Below, in pieces: positions 25,701 through 38,605 of a stretch of 64,000 bases of DNA (positions are counted from its first letter, which is position 1; every line of letters begins with the position of its first letter). The stretch covers positions 4,340,001 to 4,404,000 of the forward strand of contig CM072886.1 in NCBI GenBank assembly GCA_037013685.1, read 5' to 3'. The DNA is from Acridotheres tristis (lineage: Eukaryota > Chordata > Aves > Passeriformes > Sturnidae). The notes under the pieces were generated by a model. That model did no database searches, was not told where the DNA came from, and saw nothing but the letters and a program-made list of their open reading frames with translations. A program made the position numbers and the translations under genes.

Positions 25701-28700
25701 TTTTATACTGAAATATTACTTGCACTGTAGTTGCAAAATAATTTGTCCCAGTCTGTGCTGGTTGGCATTAGAAATTATAATGCTTTCAGTTGAAAAGCCA
25801 GAATTTATTATTTTAGTTAGAGGGGTGCTGCTCAGAATGTGTAAGATTCCTTTTGATTAAGGGCTATATAATTTTGCATTGCATATCCCAAATAGTCAAC
25901 AGTGAAGGAAAGACATCACAACACTGATATTTTTCGTTTTTCAGATGAAAAATTCAGATGTTTTTACAAGCTGGACGTTAACACTTCTTATTTGGTTTTC
26001 ATCTCCTTTCTCCCACACCATGCAGTTGAAACGGTTCTGATTGATGAATCCGTGTGCCATGAAAAATAGGGATCAGTTACCAAACAAAACCCCACATTGT
26101 ATCCTTAAAGGAAGGGGATAGTGAAAAGCAAAAGGATTTAACAGCTGGGATTTCCCAATCATATCAAACTTCTCAGGAAAAGCCAGAAATTAATCTATAC
26201 CAAATCTGGTGATGTTGTGAGAGTCCAGAAATGTATTAAAAAGGGATTGCACTCCTGAAACTCAACCTCTTCCTCCCAATTAAAGCTGCCAATGTATTCA
26301 CCATTGTGTTTCTGTTACTATAGTGATGAAATCTATGTAGAAAACTGGAGAGATGCTGATTGCTGCATATCATATATAATTTTTCACTATTTACCTCCCA
26401 TTCCTTACTTCCTAAACGGCCATTGAATAGCACCATTTATCATAACAGATGGGTGTGTAAACACATATGAATTACAGCATCGTCAGGAATCACACAGAAA
26501 TAAGTTGTTAGTTATTTTTAAAGAATCAAGAAATTAAATTATTTTGTATTGGTTTTAAGTAACCATTCCCTACCTCAAAGTTATTGCTAAGCTGTGGGTG
26601 GTAAAACTGAGGGCAATTTGACTCTCACTTAAAGCTTTATTTTAGATTAAACTGCTTTATACTTAAAGAATATCCTTTTTTTTCTATTAGCAAACATACA
26701 TCACATGAACGTTTCACTTATCTTTAAGTATTAATTTTTCTTAAGTTCAAATATCCATTACTATCAAATATTTGCCTTCTTCCATTAAGCCTTTTTGGAT
26801 CATTTGTAAATGCAGATATCTCTCAGCTCTTTAAATACCTCTCCACATTTTCCCTCTAAACACCTTAATTTTTTAATGGACAATTTCCATAGTTATTCTT
26901 TACAACTGGGGAATGCTTTTTGGTTTTCTTCTTAATCGTGATGGCAGCATTTGCAGTTCTACTTTTTAAAGTTTCTTAGCTTGAGGTTTATTTCCCTCCA
27001 CCTGCTCTCTAGACTTGCATTTGCTGACAGTGGAGATTCTTCATTTTTCCTACTGATGGGGTAGAGGGGACTCAAACAGCTTTGCTCTGAGTCCAGTGGG
27101 AAAACAATAATTTAATTTTTGACAGGGAAGGAAAAGTCAATGCCAAAGGCTCCTCAGCCTTCCCCGCCCAGCAGGGATTGTTTATTTTCTCCCCACACAT
27201 TTAAAAGGAGATGGGACACATCTAAATTGCAATTGCAATTTGTTCCCAAGGGAGATTTCATCAGCACGGCCAGGGGAGCCCAGAATGCTGCTTCTCTCAC
27301 CTTCTATTGAATTTCTTTTCAGCTACTGCAATTCAACCATTCTGCATTTTTCATGCATTTGCTGCCTTTTGCAGGGAGCTGTGACCCAAAGCCATTCTGC
27401 CTCCCAGAGAACACACAACATCTGCTTTTCCACTGGGACAAACCAGGCTGAGTGCCAGAAAGGATTCAGTGACCTCCTTGCCAGGAGCAGTCAGGGGGCT
27501 TGGACAGCCCAGTGCACACCAGGATGTACTTGGAAAGGAACCTGGAAAGGAAAGTTCCCTTCTGAAACACCCTGGGGTGTTTTAAATTACTGAGAGCTGA
27601 TCTCATCTCTGATTCAGTTTGGGCCAGCTCAAGGTGAGCACAAGGACCTGGGGGAGTCAGAGATAATCATGAAATGCCTTCCTCCTTTCCTTATCCATGG
27701 GTGACAGTAATTATTTCTTGCCTCTAGAAAGTGCAGGTTCTATTTCCCCCTTAAACACAGGAGAATAACTCATAGAGAGGAGGCCAAGACCAGCTGCTCC
27801 TTCAAGTCTTCATCTCTAACTTTGAATGAAATGTAAGGAACTTTGGGTGAAATCTCTAAATTTGGTTAAATATAATTTGAAATTAGCACTGGAGGTGGAT
27901 AGGAAAGCTGTCTACGTAACTGGTGCTAGAGACCCTTCATAGTGTCATTCTTAAGTGTGTTTGGGAGCTTAAATCACATTAATTGCAATGCCATTCTCAC
28001 TAAAAATCCTACTTGGCATCTATATATTTCTTTAGGGGGCATAAATATATTTTAAAATCTACCCCTATTATTTGCCTGTTCTTTTCCTATGAATGGAAGG
28101 TGCAGATATTTGTACAAAGGAGGTGAACTTTACCCACCTTCATTGATACCTAAGCTTCAAACAGCTCACACTTCATAAAATTAATGTCAGATGGTTTAAA
28201 AGCTATATTGGACCTATGACAGATAGCTTGGAGGGAACAAGAGATTATATGAACTGAATTTATTCTGTACCTGATATTACTTTGAAGTGGGATAGTAGTG
28301 ACAATTCTGAAGTCAGAAGGATTAATGAATCTTTTACCTCTTTAACCTGCCATAAAATTTCCTAATTTCATTTCTGGATAGTCTTACTCACCATCACACA
28401 CATACATGATTCAATTAAATCAAACTTTCTATGCAGTGCCCTGTCCAAAGCCTGCTAGACAGAGTTTAACTTTTTATTTAACTTTCTACAGCAACACTCA
28501 TTACATTTAGAGCCAAATGAATCAAAGCTCTGGATAAAAGACAGCCATTTTCCACCAACACATCACAGGTAGAGATCTGGTGTTCCACCATGAGTTCTTT
28601 CCCCCATTTCTCACAGCCCTACATGTTTTGAAAGAAGGAAACTTCAATGGTAGGAAGAGATTGACAACAAACCGAAATTCAACAGAAAATAAAATAGAAT

Positions 28701-29547
28701 TTTTCTCAGGATATTGCAGGACTACTTCCCTTGAAAGTTTCTCTTGTACCTCAACCTCTATCTCAAAGCTGCCAAGGATTAAATAAGAAAGGATTAACAA
28801 GTTATTTTATTGATCCTGAGAGTATTTGCTATAGGGAAGGATCCAGCACTGTGATCTTCCTTGTCAAAAGTGTGCTCACATTTTTAATGAATTCTCTTGC
28901 TAGAGAGGCACCATCTCAAATTCCACCCAGAGGTCAGTTGGCTTTCCTTGGATTCATCTCATTTTAACTAGTGCTGACATCCTGATAGTGAGCTATTATC
29001 TGTAATGATTGTATCATTCCTAGCTTCTCTCTTTAGTGTCTAACAATTAATCCTTTTCTTGTGCAGCCAATGCTTAATTCAGCGGTGACATCTTCTTTCT
29101 GTCTTAAAAGTTCATCAACCAGGGTAATTCAGAAATACTGATGCTTTGGACCAGAATAAGATCACCCTCTCTGTCCCTAAGCAAACCACGTGGAGAAACG
29201 AGAAGAGAAATCCTGGTTCCCTGCAGGAGAGGAAGGATCCTCTAAAATCGCAGGAGCTCCTCTTTAGAGAGGTGGGCTCTTGCTTTCCCTGCCTGTTGTT
29301 GAAGGTTAAGAAAATTTAGTTTTATGGGCAGAATTTTACTATGCTATTTACTTTCGGGGCCAGAGAATGAGCCCCATCCCATTTCTCCAGGAGTGTAGAC
29401 ACAGCTGTAAAGACAAAGATCTCTCCCATCCTACCCAACAGTGGCTTCAGCCAGAGAGGAGTTGCAGGTCTCAGGAGTGAGTGAATTCTCCCAGGCTTCT
29501 GATCTACTTCTTGTTTATATCGTCATCTGTGTAAATTTAATATGAAT
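22748..29547. other. Intergenic sequence, no gene recognised
   Basis: About 6.8 kb of AT-rich sequence with poly(A) runs near 23596 and 24702. No exon-like similarity was found; open frames such as 27240-27593 match nothing I know. Confidence 0.55.
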
Positions 29548-29908
29548 CTCAGAATCATAGAATGTTTGGGTCCCTAGAGATCACTCAGTTCCAAGCCCCT
29601 GCCATGGGCAGGGACACCTTCCATTAGACCAGGTTGCTCAGAGCCCCATCCAGCTGGCCTTGAACACTTCCAGGGATAGGGCAGCCACAGCTTCTTTGGA
29701 TAATCTGTTCCATTCCTTATCACCCTCACAGTAAAGAATTTCATCCTAATACCTCACTAAACCTACCCCTTCTCATTGTGAAGCCATTTCCCCTTGTCCC
29801 ATCTCTCCATGCCTTTGTCCCAAATCCCCCTCCAGCTCTCTTTAGGCACTGGGAGAGCCTCTAGATGCCCCTGGAGTCTTCTCCAGGCTGAGCAATGCCA
29901 GAACAACC
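29548..29908 (-). mobile_element. CR1 LINE fragment, about 360 bp
   Basis: Reverse-complement CR1: begins with CAGAATCATAGAATGTTTGG, then GCCCCTGCCATGGGCAGGGA, CAGAGCCCCATCCAGCTGGC, and ends near TCTTCTCCAGGCTGAGCAA. One of the longer copies here. Confidence 0.95.
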
Positions 29909-29987
29909 ATATATACCCTGAACAACCCATATGGATGAGTCTTACATAGACACTGATATTTTATTTATGTACATGTGCATGTTCATG

Positions 29988-30062
29988 CACACACACATAC
30001 ATTTACACACACACACATACATTTACACACACACACATACATTTACACACACACACAGACAA
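29988..30062. repeat. CA-rich minisatellite
   Basis: About three tandem copies of a roughly 20-22-bp unit of the form (CA)nTACATTTACA, beside the CR1 copy. Confidence 0.85.
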
Positions 30063-33000
30063 GAGGGGTAACAGCCACCTATTTTCCAGTCTTCCACTCA
30101 GTTTCAGTCACAGTTTTTTAGTTCACTTTGTAGATCCCCTCTTGTTTTTTTTTGGACTGTACTAACGCAGAGAATTGAAACTGAGATAATCAAAGAAAAT
30201 ATGAAGGCCAACCCATTTTATAGACAATCTGTGAGAGTGCAGACATCTCCCACTGTGGGGTTGACAAACACATTTTCCTCTGTGTTTCCCATCCTCTTTG
30301 CTCAGCCTGGCTCCTGACTTTCTGCGAAAGACTCTCAGAAATCCAGGGATGAAACAAGATCCCGGAGAAATGCTCAGCTTGGAGCCTCCCCAGCTGAGGT
30401 CTCTGCCTTTCCCAGGAGAGCCCGAGTAATCACTTCAGCTCCTTCCATGGCTCTCACTGACACCTCCCTCAACACCCCCATGCACAAATAGCACAGTTCC
30501 TGGAGGAACAGCATCTCCAGAGTGGGGAGGGATCGTGGCAAGGGGACACAGACATGATAAAAGCAGTGAGGAGGCTTTTCCAACTATTTCTTGGGAGACA
30601 ACTGGGCTGAGATAATGCTTCTCTTGCACAGAAAGAAGTGACTCCTTGAACCTTCACTTAGAGGGATGGAAAATAATGTAAGTCCTGTGGTTTACTGCAC
30701 TTTCTCTACTTAGGAAAAAAAAAAAAGGTGGTTTGTGGTAGGCTCTTCTATAGGATTCAGTGACCTTTTATTTGCCTAAAAATCATTAAAAAAACCTGAG
30801 CAGCAAATTTTTCTTCCTGAGTGGTATGAACAACAGTGGAAGTGGGGAGGAGTGAGTATTTATTTATTCCTTTGCACAGGAGCTTCCCCAGTGTTTTTGA
30901 GTTGTAAAATTGCTGAAATAAGTTAACTAGGGTCAAAAGAGAATCCTAGAGAAATGAATAGGCATATAAGGAAGTTTTTTTTTCTCTGAGCATGAAAATT
31001 ACAGATATATATTATCTACAAACTTCAGGTTTTCTAGTTTTAATATTTATTTCAAAGCAAAGACAGAAAAATCTCAATAACCTTATGTTTTATAACATTA
31101 TTCTCTCTTACATAGGTTTATGCTTAGTAATATTGTTCTGATACGTACTAACATTTGGGTTTTGAGACTTAAGAATGGATCTTATTTTAAACAGACTTTT
31201 TGTGTGTGTGAATAAGGCAGAATTACATCTGTTTAATTTGTATAATATGCTGTACTGTGCCTGGTGAATGGTTTTATCATGACAAACTTTGGGGACAAAA
31301 TAAACTAATGAGTGAGACCTGGGAAAAACTAGATGCTCTGGAGGTTCCTCCTGTGGTACAGGTGCTGCTCCTTTTCCATGTCTCAAAGGTTTTAATTTTT
31401 TTGTTGTACTACATTTTGGGTTTCTTTTGTAAATATTTTACTTGATCTGAGATTATTTTCTATATACACAGAAGAAAGTTTTTTGAAATTTGAATTTTCG
31501 AAATTCGAAAAGGGCAAATAGTGAATTTAATAAAGAAAAGTGAGGAACCTGATGACATTATGTATGTTCTTATTGAGTGACACTATTAAATGATATACCT
31601 AATGCAAATGGTTTGCTCAGAACTAGTTTCTGATTAGATTTCAATATATTTAGAAAACTGTCAGACAAAAGACCGTGTAATTTGAAAATTTCATTAAATT
31701 ATGGAACTGCTAAACCTTTGGTAATCCAAGTTAAAATTGAGATTGTGCATTCAAGTTAGTTTTTTTTTTTTTTTTAACTTACAGTTGAAAGTTTTTTTTC
31801 ATTGTGTTTTAGTGACAGATGAGGGGTTTTCTTTCAGGTTTTCTTTCAAAGACCAGCTGAATTTTGTTATGGTCTTGGGAGAAATATTTCTCTTGCATTT
31901 TGTCCTGTTTTTTCCTCCATATATTTAGCTGCTGAGAGACCTTTCTGTATCAAAATGTACACAATGGAATGTGTACAAAATGGCAAGTCTGTGATACTTT
32001 TGGTGCACTTAGGAGTTTCTGTTAATGGCAACAGTCCAAAATCCAAACCATGACTTTCTACAGCTTTTGTTTGTTGTAATCAAGTCATGTTAATATAAGT
32101 TTATAGAACCATTAATCATATTAACCATTTTTTAAACACTGCTGGAAAGACAAAAAATCTGACATATTGTCAGATATGACCTTTAAAACCCTAAATCTCA
32201 AATGCAAAAAACCCCAAGTTAACCACTGCAGCAATTCGTACATGGATGTCCTTGAGCTCTTGGATGTTAGAGGCAGTGAGAGCAAGGCTCTCATTCCTTA
32301 GTGGTGGAGACAACTCAGATTCCCCTTGTTTGCTTCAAAGCTTGAGTATCCATAAAGTCTGCAGAGGGTTCAGTACAGCACTGTAGAAAATACACAGTTA
32401 AAAGTCACAGCTTGTCCCTCTTCCTGGCAGCCCAGTGTAACCTGCAGCATGTTCTCCTTCCTTCCAATGTCGTCCTTGGGCAGGACCCTGCCTGCCAAGC
32501 TTGGTGAAATTAATAAATTTTCCTTTCTCCTTCTCCTTCTCCTGTTCCTCCCCCTCTTCCCCACTTCAGAGTGATGAAAATGAGCAATTCACACTGTCTG
32601 GCCACTCTTCTTAAATCTGCCCCCAGACCTGCTGATATTTCTGGATATGGCACTTCTAAATCAAGATATATTCCATTTCTTATTCAAGTTAGGAGAGGGC
32701 TGAGTCCTGACCTGTTTCTTCTCTCTGTTTTGTAAAATCTCACACCTGAGGTTTATTTCCCTGTCATCTGACCAGCATCTGACAAGTTTCCTTGATAACA
32801 GCAGAGGAAAGAGACTATTATGTCAATTCTTTGTGCATTTGCCACCATAAAAAGCCGCAGTGTGGAAGATCAGTGGATTCGGATACTATCACACTTTAAC
32901 CACAAATAGATGCAATTTTATAAGTTAACTCTTCTGTAAGGCAGCTCCAACCATAGTCCTGAGCCTTTGGGGTTCCTTGGGGTCTTCTCCACTCCCTGGG

Positions 33001-34399
33001 CTCCTCAGAGGTTGGTGACATAATTCCAGATCCTGTTGTTGGCTCATGGACTTTCCAAACAATCTTTCCTTGTCTTCTGGTTACACCCACTATCCCTAGG
33101 GACAGGGATGGGCAGGGAATGCCTGGATGATGATGACTCAGTTCAAACCACATTGTCACATTTGCTGTTGGCTTTTACAATCTTGTTCTGGTTAATTTTG
33201 GAGGATTTTGTGCTTCTTGATGACCAACGGGTTGTTCCCATGCTTTGGCTAATTTCCTTGGGGACACCAAAGCTACCAGTTGAAGTTCATGGGCTGATGT
33301 TAAAAACCAGGTGATTACACCTAACTCATCCTAACTCCTGCAGCAATGGACTCATCCGTAGTCAATAACAGCTTTTCAGCTCTTTTCTCTCAGGCTCACT
33401 CCTGTGCTGCCACAGAGTTTCTGTGCCTCCTCACACAACTGGCCATTTGACAACTTGTCAATTGACTGCTCAAGCACTTACAGAAAGCGATCTCTGCACA
33501 GATTTAAATTATTTATGATGGCAAAGTAGCTGAAAATTAGTGCCCCCTTACCAGGCAGAAGAAAATGTGACTTAACGCTTCACTAATTGCTAAGAAGGGT
33601 TGTGCTGGAAGTAGTCATTAACAAGACAATTCAATATCAGGCAATCATAGAATTTTTATGTGTTCACAGTCTGCTGGTGACTAATGATGTTTGCCCAGTC
33701 CCACCACTGACTGTAGAATCACCAGTCTTTGGAAGTTTAGCAGTTGTCCATTAGTAGGGGCAGTGAGAAGTGCAGGTGTAATATATGCAAGGAGTTGAAT
33801 TTATCTCGTCTCACTTGAGATATCTCAGGCCATCAATTGTAGTCAACCGGCATTTCTTTGCTGAAATAAATGTCAAAAGGGGTCTCAGCAGGCAGCATGG
33901 GAGCTCGTGGAAGTGCAGCTGTGTAACTCCAAGATGTCTGCACTGAGGTGAAATGAATCCCACTCAGAGGGGCTTTCTGGGTGAATACTGACTGGCTTTA
34001 TCAGGTGAATTATTTTGTGAATCTCCACACTGCTGCCTTCATTCTCCAGCACTGAGAACAGTTAACTGTAAATCCCATTTTGAAGAGTGGGGATTTGTCT
34101 CATACTAGTGAGAAAAATCTGTTGCTTTTCTTTTTTTTGGTATTCTTCATGTGTCTATGTTAATCTCTGTGTTCAGTCATCATTAGCTGCTCTGAATTCA
34201 CGGTTTTGTTGATTGCAAGGAGGGTGTGGAGTGTCCCTCCCTTAGCAGTGTCAGTGGTGCTGCACAGGGTGGTGTGATCAGACCCGGGAGGAATTCCTTG
34301 TAGGATGCAATAAAGGAGTAACTAAACGGGCTGAAGAGGGGGTAATACCTGCTCTCCTTATAGAGGGGCACTTTGGGGGTTGCCTTTTACCTTTCAAAT
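30063..34399. other. Intergenic sequence, no gene recognised
   Basis: AT-rich DNA with a T-run near 31761, a small palindrome at 31495-31511 and a CTT/CTC polypyrimidine tract at 32518-32562. No gene supported. Confidence 0.55.
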
Positions 34400-34796
34400 A
34401 AAAGACAGGCTGGGAGAGCTGGGGTTGTTCAGCCTGGAAAAGTAAAGGCTCCAGGGAGAGCTCAGAGCCCCTTCCAGCGCCCAAAGGGGCTCCAGGAAAG
34501 CTGGAGAGAGACTGGGGACAAGAGATGGAGGGACAATGGATTTAAACTGACAGAGGGGAGATTTAAACTGGATATCAGGGAGAAATTCTTTCCTATGAGG
34601 GTGCTGAGGCCCTGGCACAGGGTGCTCAGAGCAGCTGTGGCTGCCCCTGGATCCCTGGAAGTGTCCAAGGCCAGGCTGGACAGGGCTTGGAGCACCTTGG
34701 GATAGTGGGAGGTGTCCCTGCCCGTGGGAGGGGTTTGGAACTGGGTGATCTTTAGGATGCCTTCTAACCCAAACCATTCAATTATTCTATGAATAC
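34400..34796 (+). mobile_element. CR1 LINE fragment, about 400 bp
   Basis: Long CR1 3' segment: GGTTGTTCAGCCTGGAAAAG, GGAGAAATTCTTTCCTATGA, CCTGGCACAGGGTGCTCAGA, GTCCAAGGCCAGGCTGGACA, and ends ACCCAAACCATTCAATTATT then CTATGAAT. The open frames here are CR1 shadows. Confidence 0.96.
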
Positions 34797-34899
34797 AATA
34801 ATCCCTTTTTTATTGTGACAGTTTTGTATAGTGGGAAAACAAGAGGCAGGAGGCATAAATTAAAGCAAGGGGGATCCAAATGGGCTGAGACAGTCAAGT

Positions 34900-35032
34900 C
34901 TTGGAACAAGGTACTCTAAGAGGTTGTGCTGGCTGTTCTTGGAGATTTGTCTGGGTAAAGCCCTGACCTCATGACTTACCCACTTTGAGGAACCTCCTAA
35001 TCTCCCTTTCAACCCAAATTATTCTCTGATTA
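34900..35032 (+). mobile_element. Diverged CR1 LINE fragment
   Basis: An older CR1-like 3' end: CTTGGAACAAGGTACTCTAA..., then TCTCCCTTTCAACCCAAATT and ATTCTCTGAT. It lies just downstream of the preceding copy. Confidence 0.7.
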
Positions 35033-38000
35033 AAAATTTGCACGTGTTAATATACAAGTGTTGCTTTAATATGTATCTTAAGAGCCATTAAGAAAATGTC
35101 AGCTTGGTTTGATTAAATCATCTGCCTCAAAACACAGAAACGTCTTTGGGGAAAGAGCAGAACAGTTCTGAAGAAACTTTGACCTTCTACTACTTACATC
35201 TTTTTTTATTTAGTTCTGGAAAAGTTTGACTTCCCCTCTGGAAATTCAACTGTAGAAAGATGCAATGCAGTCCAAGTGAAGCATAGTAACAATTTTCCAA
35301 GCTAAAGAAACAAACTAACAAAAAGAAATAAGGTAATCTTGGCCACTCTGATAATACTTATTACTTTGGTCATGCTGAACACAGGAATAGTCATCATTTT
35401 TCACCTCTTTTTATAACAGATGACAAAGCCATAAAAGCAAATAATTGAGAACAATTTTATTCATTAACAGGGATTGAATTGGGGTGATGGTTATAGCAAT
35501 AAAAGGAGCAAAATATCTTTGACAATAACCTTGTTTCCTGATCTATTCACAATGAATATTCCTAAAGAGGAAAACACATTGAGAAGACAGCCTTACTTTG
35601 GGAATATATCTTACATGCTATGGTTTTTGAGAAATAATCCATAGAAAGTAAGTTTGCCAGCTGATAGAAAAAATTATAAATGCTTTGTTGTTTGTTTCTT
35701 TTTAAAAATTTTTTAAAATTTAAATAATTATTCTTTGATCATGGTGATTTCATTATCAGTGTCTGGTCTTTAGGAATTCCAAGGATAATTTTCATTTTCA
35801 AGAGATATTAAATATCATACTGTTTTGTAGGTATTTCAAGTCTTGAGAAAAGGCCAAAATGCTACTTTGTTTCTTCTGTGACATAGAGGAGAAAAATGGT
35901 TTTGCATCAACATTTTTTTCTTCTTTAGGTCAAATTGCTCCGCTGGTACCTGGTCACATAAAAACTAGATACAACTCAGCTGTCTTTTGTCTTTTGTGTG
36001 CTACTCTCCCTGAGACTATGAGTAACAGAAATTATTTTGGGGATGTTTTTAAAGATGCTGGAATGAATCAGAGACATTTTTTCCCCAATTACTCAATTTC
36101 TAATAATTGTTAGAATTGATTCAGCATTAGGCTGATTAGCTCAGAATTGCCCATGGATAAAAAGTGTAGTTTTAGCTTTTTACTCTGTGGCTTGCAGCTG
36201 TTCTTATGGAAATTTTGCTGCTGACTTGTGAGACAACAAGCTCAAGGCTTGATTTCCTTCCTTTAATGTTTGAAAAATTAATTTTTCCATTATTTTTTAA
36301 AGCAATGCATAAAACCACCAGGAAAGATATCCAGGCTCTATGTGCCCTTGTGCTTCCTTCTAATTCCCCATCCTTGGCTTTAGCCAGCAACCTCTTGTTT
36401 TCCTAGAATCTCCTGTGCCCTGGAGTAGTCTTGAGGGAAAATTGTGTGAGTATCAAAGTTTCTTTTCTGGAAGGTTACAAGATGGTTTCTTGGAAGGGAA
36501 GACATAAAACCACAATGAAATCTGCAACAAACACAGAATTTTAATGGTGAACTTTTGAGATCAGGTAAACTTTTATGAAAGTGGAGGGATGGGTATGTTC
36601 AGAAAATTTGGCACAAAGCCTAATAAAGTAATTATTGTATTCCCTCTGTGCATTGCACAGAAATTGCATCTTTTCATACATCATTCACAGCTCCCATTAC
36701 TGACACCACAACATCTAAATTACCCTGAACATCAACAAACACCACTTTGTCCAGATGAAGACTCGAGATCTTGTGAGAGGATGTCGTAGTTTTTGTTCTT
36801 GCTGTAATATTACACACAGCTTCCAGACTGTTAACCTGATATTGAAAAGTAGAGAATAAAGAGTATCCTTGCCTGACTGTCCTACTTCTTTTCCAGAAAT
36901 GATGCTAATTTGTGCTGGGAGCAAGGGTTACTTCTCATATTCATAATTTAGTGAGCTGCTTTAATGGGAGAGGCAGGCAGACTGCAAAAATGGAGCAATT
37001 TCACTGCAGTTAGTTTGTCACTGGCCTCCAGCTGTTCTCACAGCAATGGCTTCCTACAGCTCAGCAATGTGAGGTCAGCTGAAATCATGTTGTATCTGGG
37101 GAAAAATCAAAAGGCAGAGGAAGATACAGGCAGTCAGCACACAAAAAAAGATTATTTACAAAGTAAAACAAAGCCTCTTAGTTCAGGCTATGTTTTCCTG
37201 GGGTCTTCCATGCAGTATCTGGAAAGGAAAGGTAGAAGAAGAGAAGGACTTGTTGTCAGGCAGGAGGACTTAAATTTTAAGTTAAGCTCTCACTGCTGTT
37301 ATGGAGTCAAATTTGAAGCACACTTGAAGGGGTGGTGGCAGCTTCTGAATGAAAAATCCTGACTGTGTGCCTGGGAGGTGATCTTCTGTGCCTGCTCAGC
37401 ACTGATCCACCCCAGGGAGAGCCCTCAACCAGGTGGGATCATTGCACACTCTGCAGGTGGGGCTGCACTGGCTCGGGAGTTCCCTGACCCTTTACTGAAT
37501 TAACAATCTCTTCCCAGAGGTCATAATCAAAGAAAATATTTTAGGGAAATCTCCTTGCAGAGCATGCACTCAGGTTGTGTTCAGTGGATGGATTCCATCC
37601 AAAACCTGGCCAGATTTCTTAATCAAAAGTGAAAAGTGTTTTTCTAGTCTATTCTCACTTTTTTTTTTTTTTTTTTTAATCTGAGTGGAAGGTATAAAAT
37701 ATAAACTTTCCCAGATCAAGCATTTCTGTGCTCCATGTCAGTCAGTATCCACATCAATGACTTATTGAATCACCTCCATGTCATGATCCTGTGGGTCACA
37801 AATTAAATCCTCTTGGATGCTGCTCATTCCTGTGCTGGTTCCACCAGGATGGACTTTCCATTTGAGTATTCCTATCTGCATTATTTAATTCAGGACTTGA
37901 TCCTCCTGCTGCTGACAGCTTCCACATGTTTGATGTTGCATTTTGATGGGTTTTACTGTCCCATTTCCAAATATTGGGCTGAACCAGAAGAGTAGGTTGT

Positions 38001-38321
38001 TGGTTTTTTTTTCTGAGCAGCTTAGGGGCATTTAGGATAATGTGTATCTTGAATTAAGTGCTCCAAATACACTGTTAAGTTTATAGAGCTTTGCTCACAT
38101 CCTATCCGTGCATATAACTAGAAAAATTACTGAACAGACATCTCACTGAAAAAGGTATTGATCATAAATTTTCTTGGTTTCTTTTTCTTCTTTGTGGAAG
38201 CTGATGGCTTAGAAAGTTGTTGTTCTTAGCCATGCAAGGGCAAACCATTGTTTCATTTCCATAACTTACCCGTTTTGGAGTTACTTAACTTCCTTTCTAC
38301 TTGTTTCTCTTGTTTGGACAG
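35033..38321. other. Region upstream of the SCN10A-like start exon
   Basis: AT-rich, with a long T-run near 37661-37677. A promoter and non-coding 5' exons of the SCN10A-like gene are expected somewhere upstream of 38321, but I cannot place them: no CpG-rich block, TATA arrangement or exon match stands out. Confidence 0.5.
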
Positions 38322-38350
38322 AATTAGTGAGAGGAAGAAAAGCATGAAAA
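38322..38350 (+). other. SCN10A: 5' UTR part of the start exon with overlapping upstream ATG
   Basis: An acceptor (TTTGGACAG) ends at 38321, so the start exon is internal and upstream non-coding exon(s) must exist. An out-of-frame ATG at 38344 opens a four-codon frame (Met-Lys-Asn-Gly) stopping at 38358, past the main ATG at 38351. The main ATG has A at -3 and G at +4, a good Kozak context. Confidence 0.75.
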
Positions 38351-38605
38351 ATGGCTGAATTCTTGCTACCTGGTACCAACAACTTCCGTAGGTTCACTCA
38401 GGAATCCTTGGCAGCAATCAAAAAGAGAATTGCTGCCAAAAAGAATTCTCGAAGAAATACCATAGAGCAGAAACCGAAGGAGAAACCACGTCCTCAGCTT
38501 GACCTAAAAGCTTTCCAGAAGTTGCCAGCTCTCTATGGAAATCCTCCTCCAGAGCTCATTGGGGAACCACTGGAGGATCTCGACCCATACTACAAAGATC
38601 ACAAG
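38351..38605 (+). CDS. SCN10A: SCN10A-like coding exon 1: N-terminus
   Basis: Starts [20 protein letters not shown], the conserved NaV start, and contains [31 protein letters not shown] and a basic stretch. Residues 1-85. Donor GTTAGA after Lys85, phase 0. Confidence 0.95.

Noticed and set aside
27240..27593. Open frame of 117 codons in the intergenic region
   Set aside because: No recognisable similarity, composition like its surroundings, and no splice or promoter context.
34373..34777. Long open frames on both strands near 34.4-34.8 kb
   Set aside because: They fall within a CR1 3'-end copy, which is non-coding at this part of the element.
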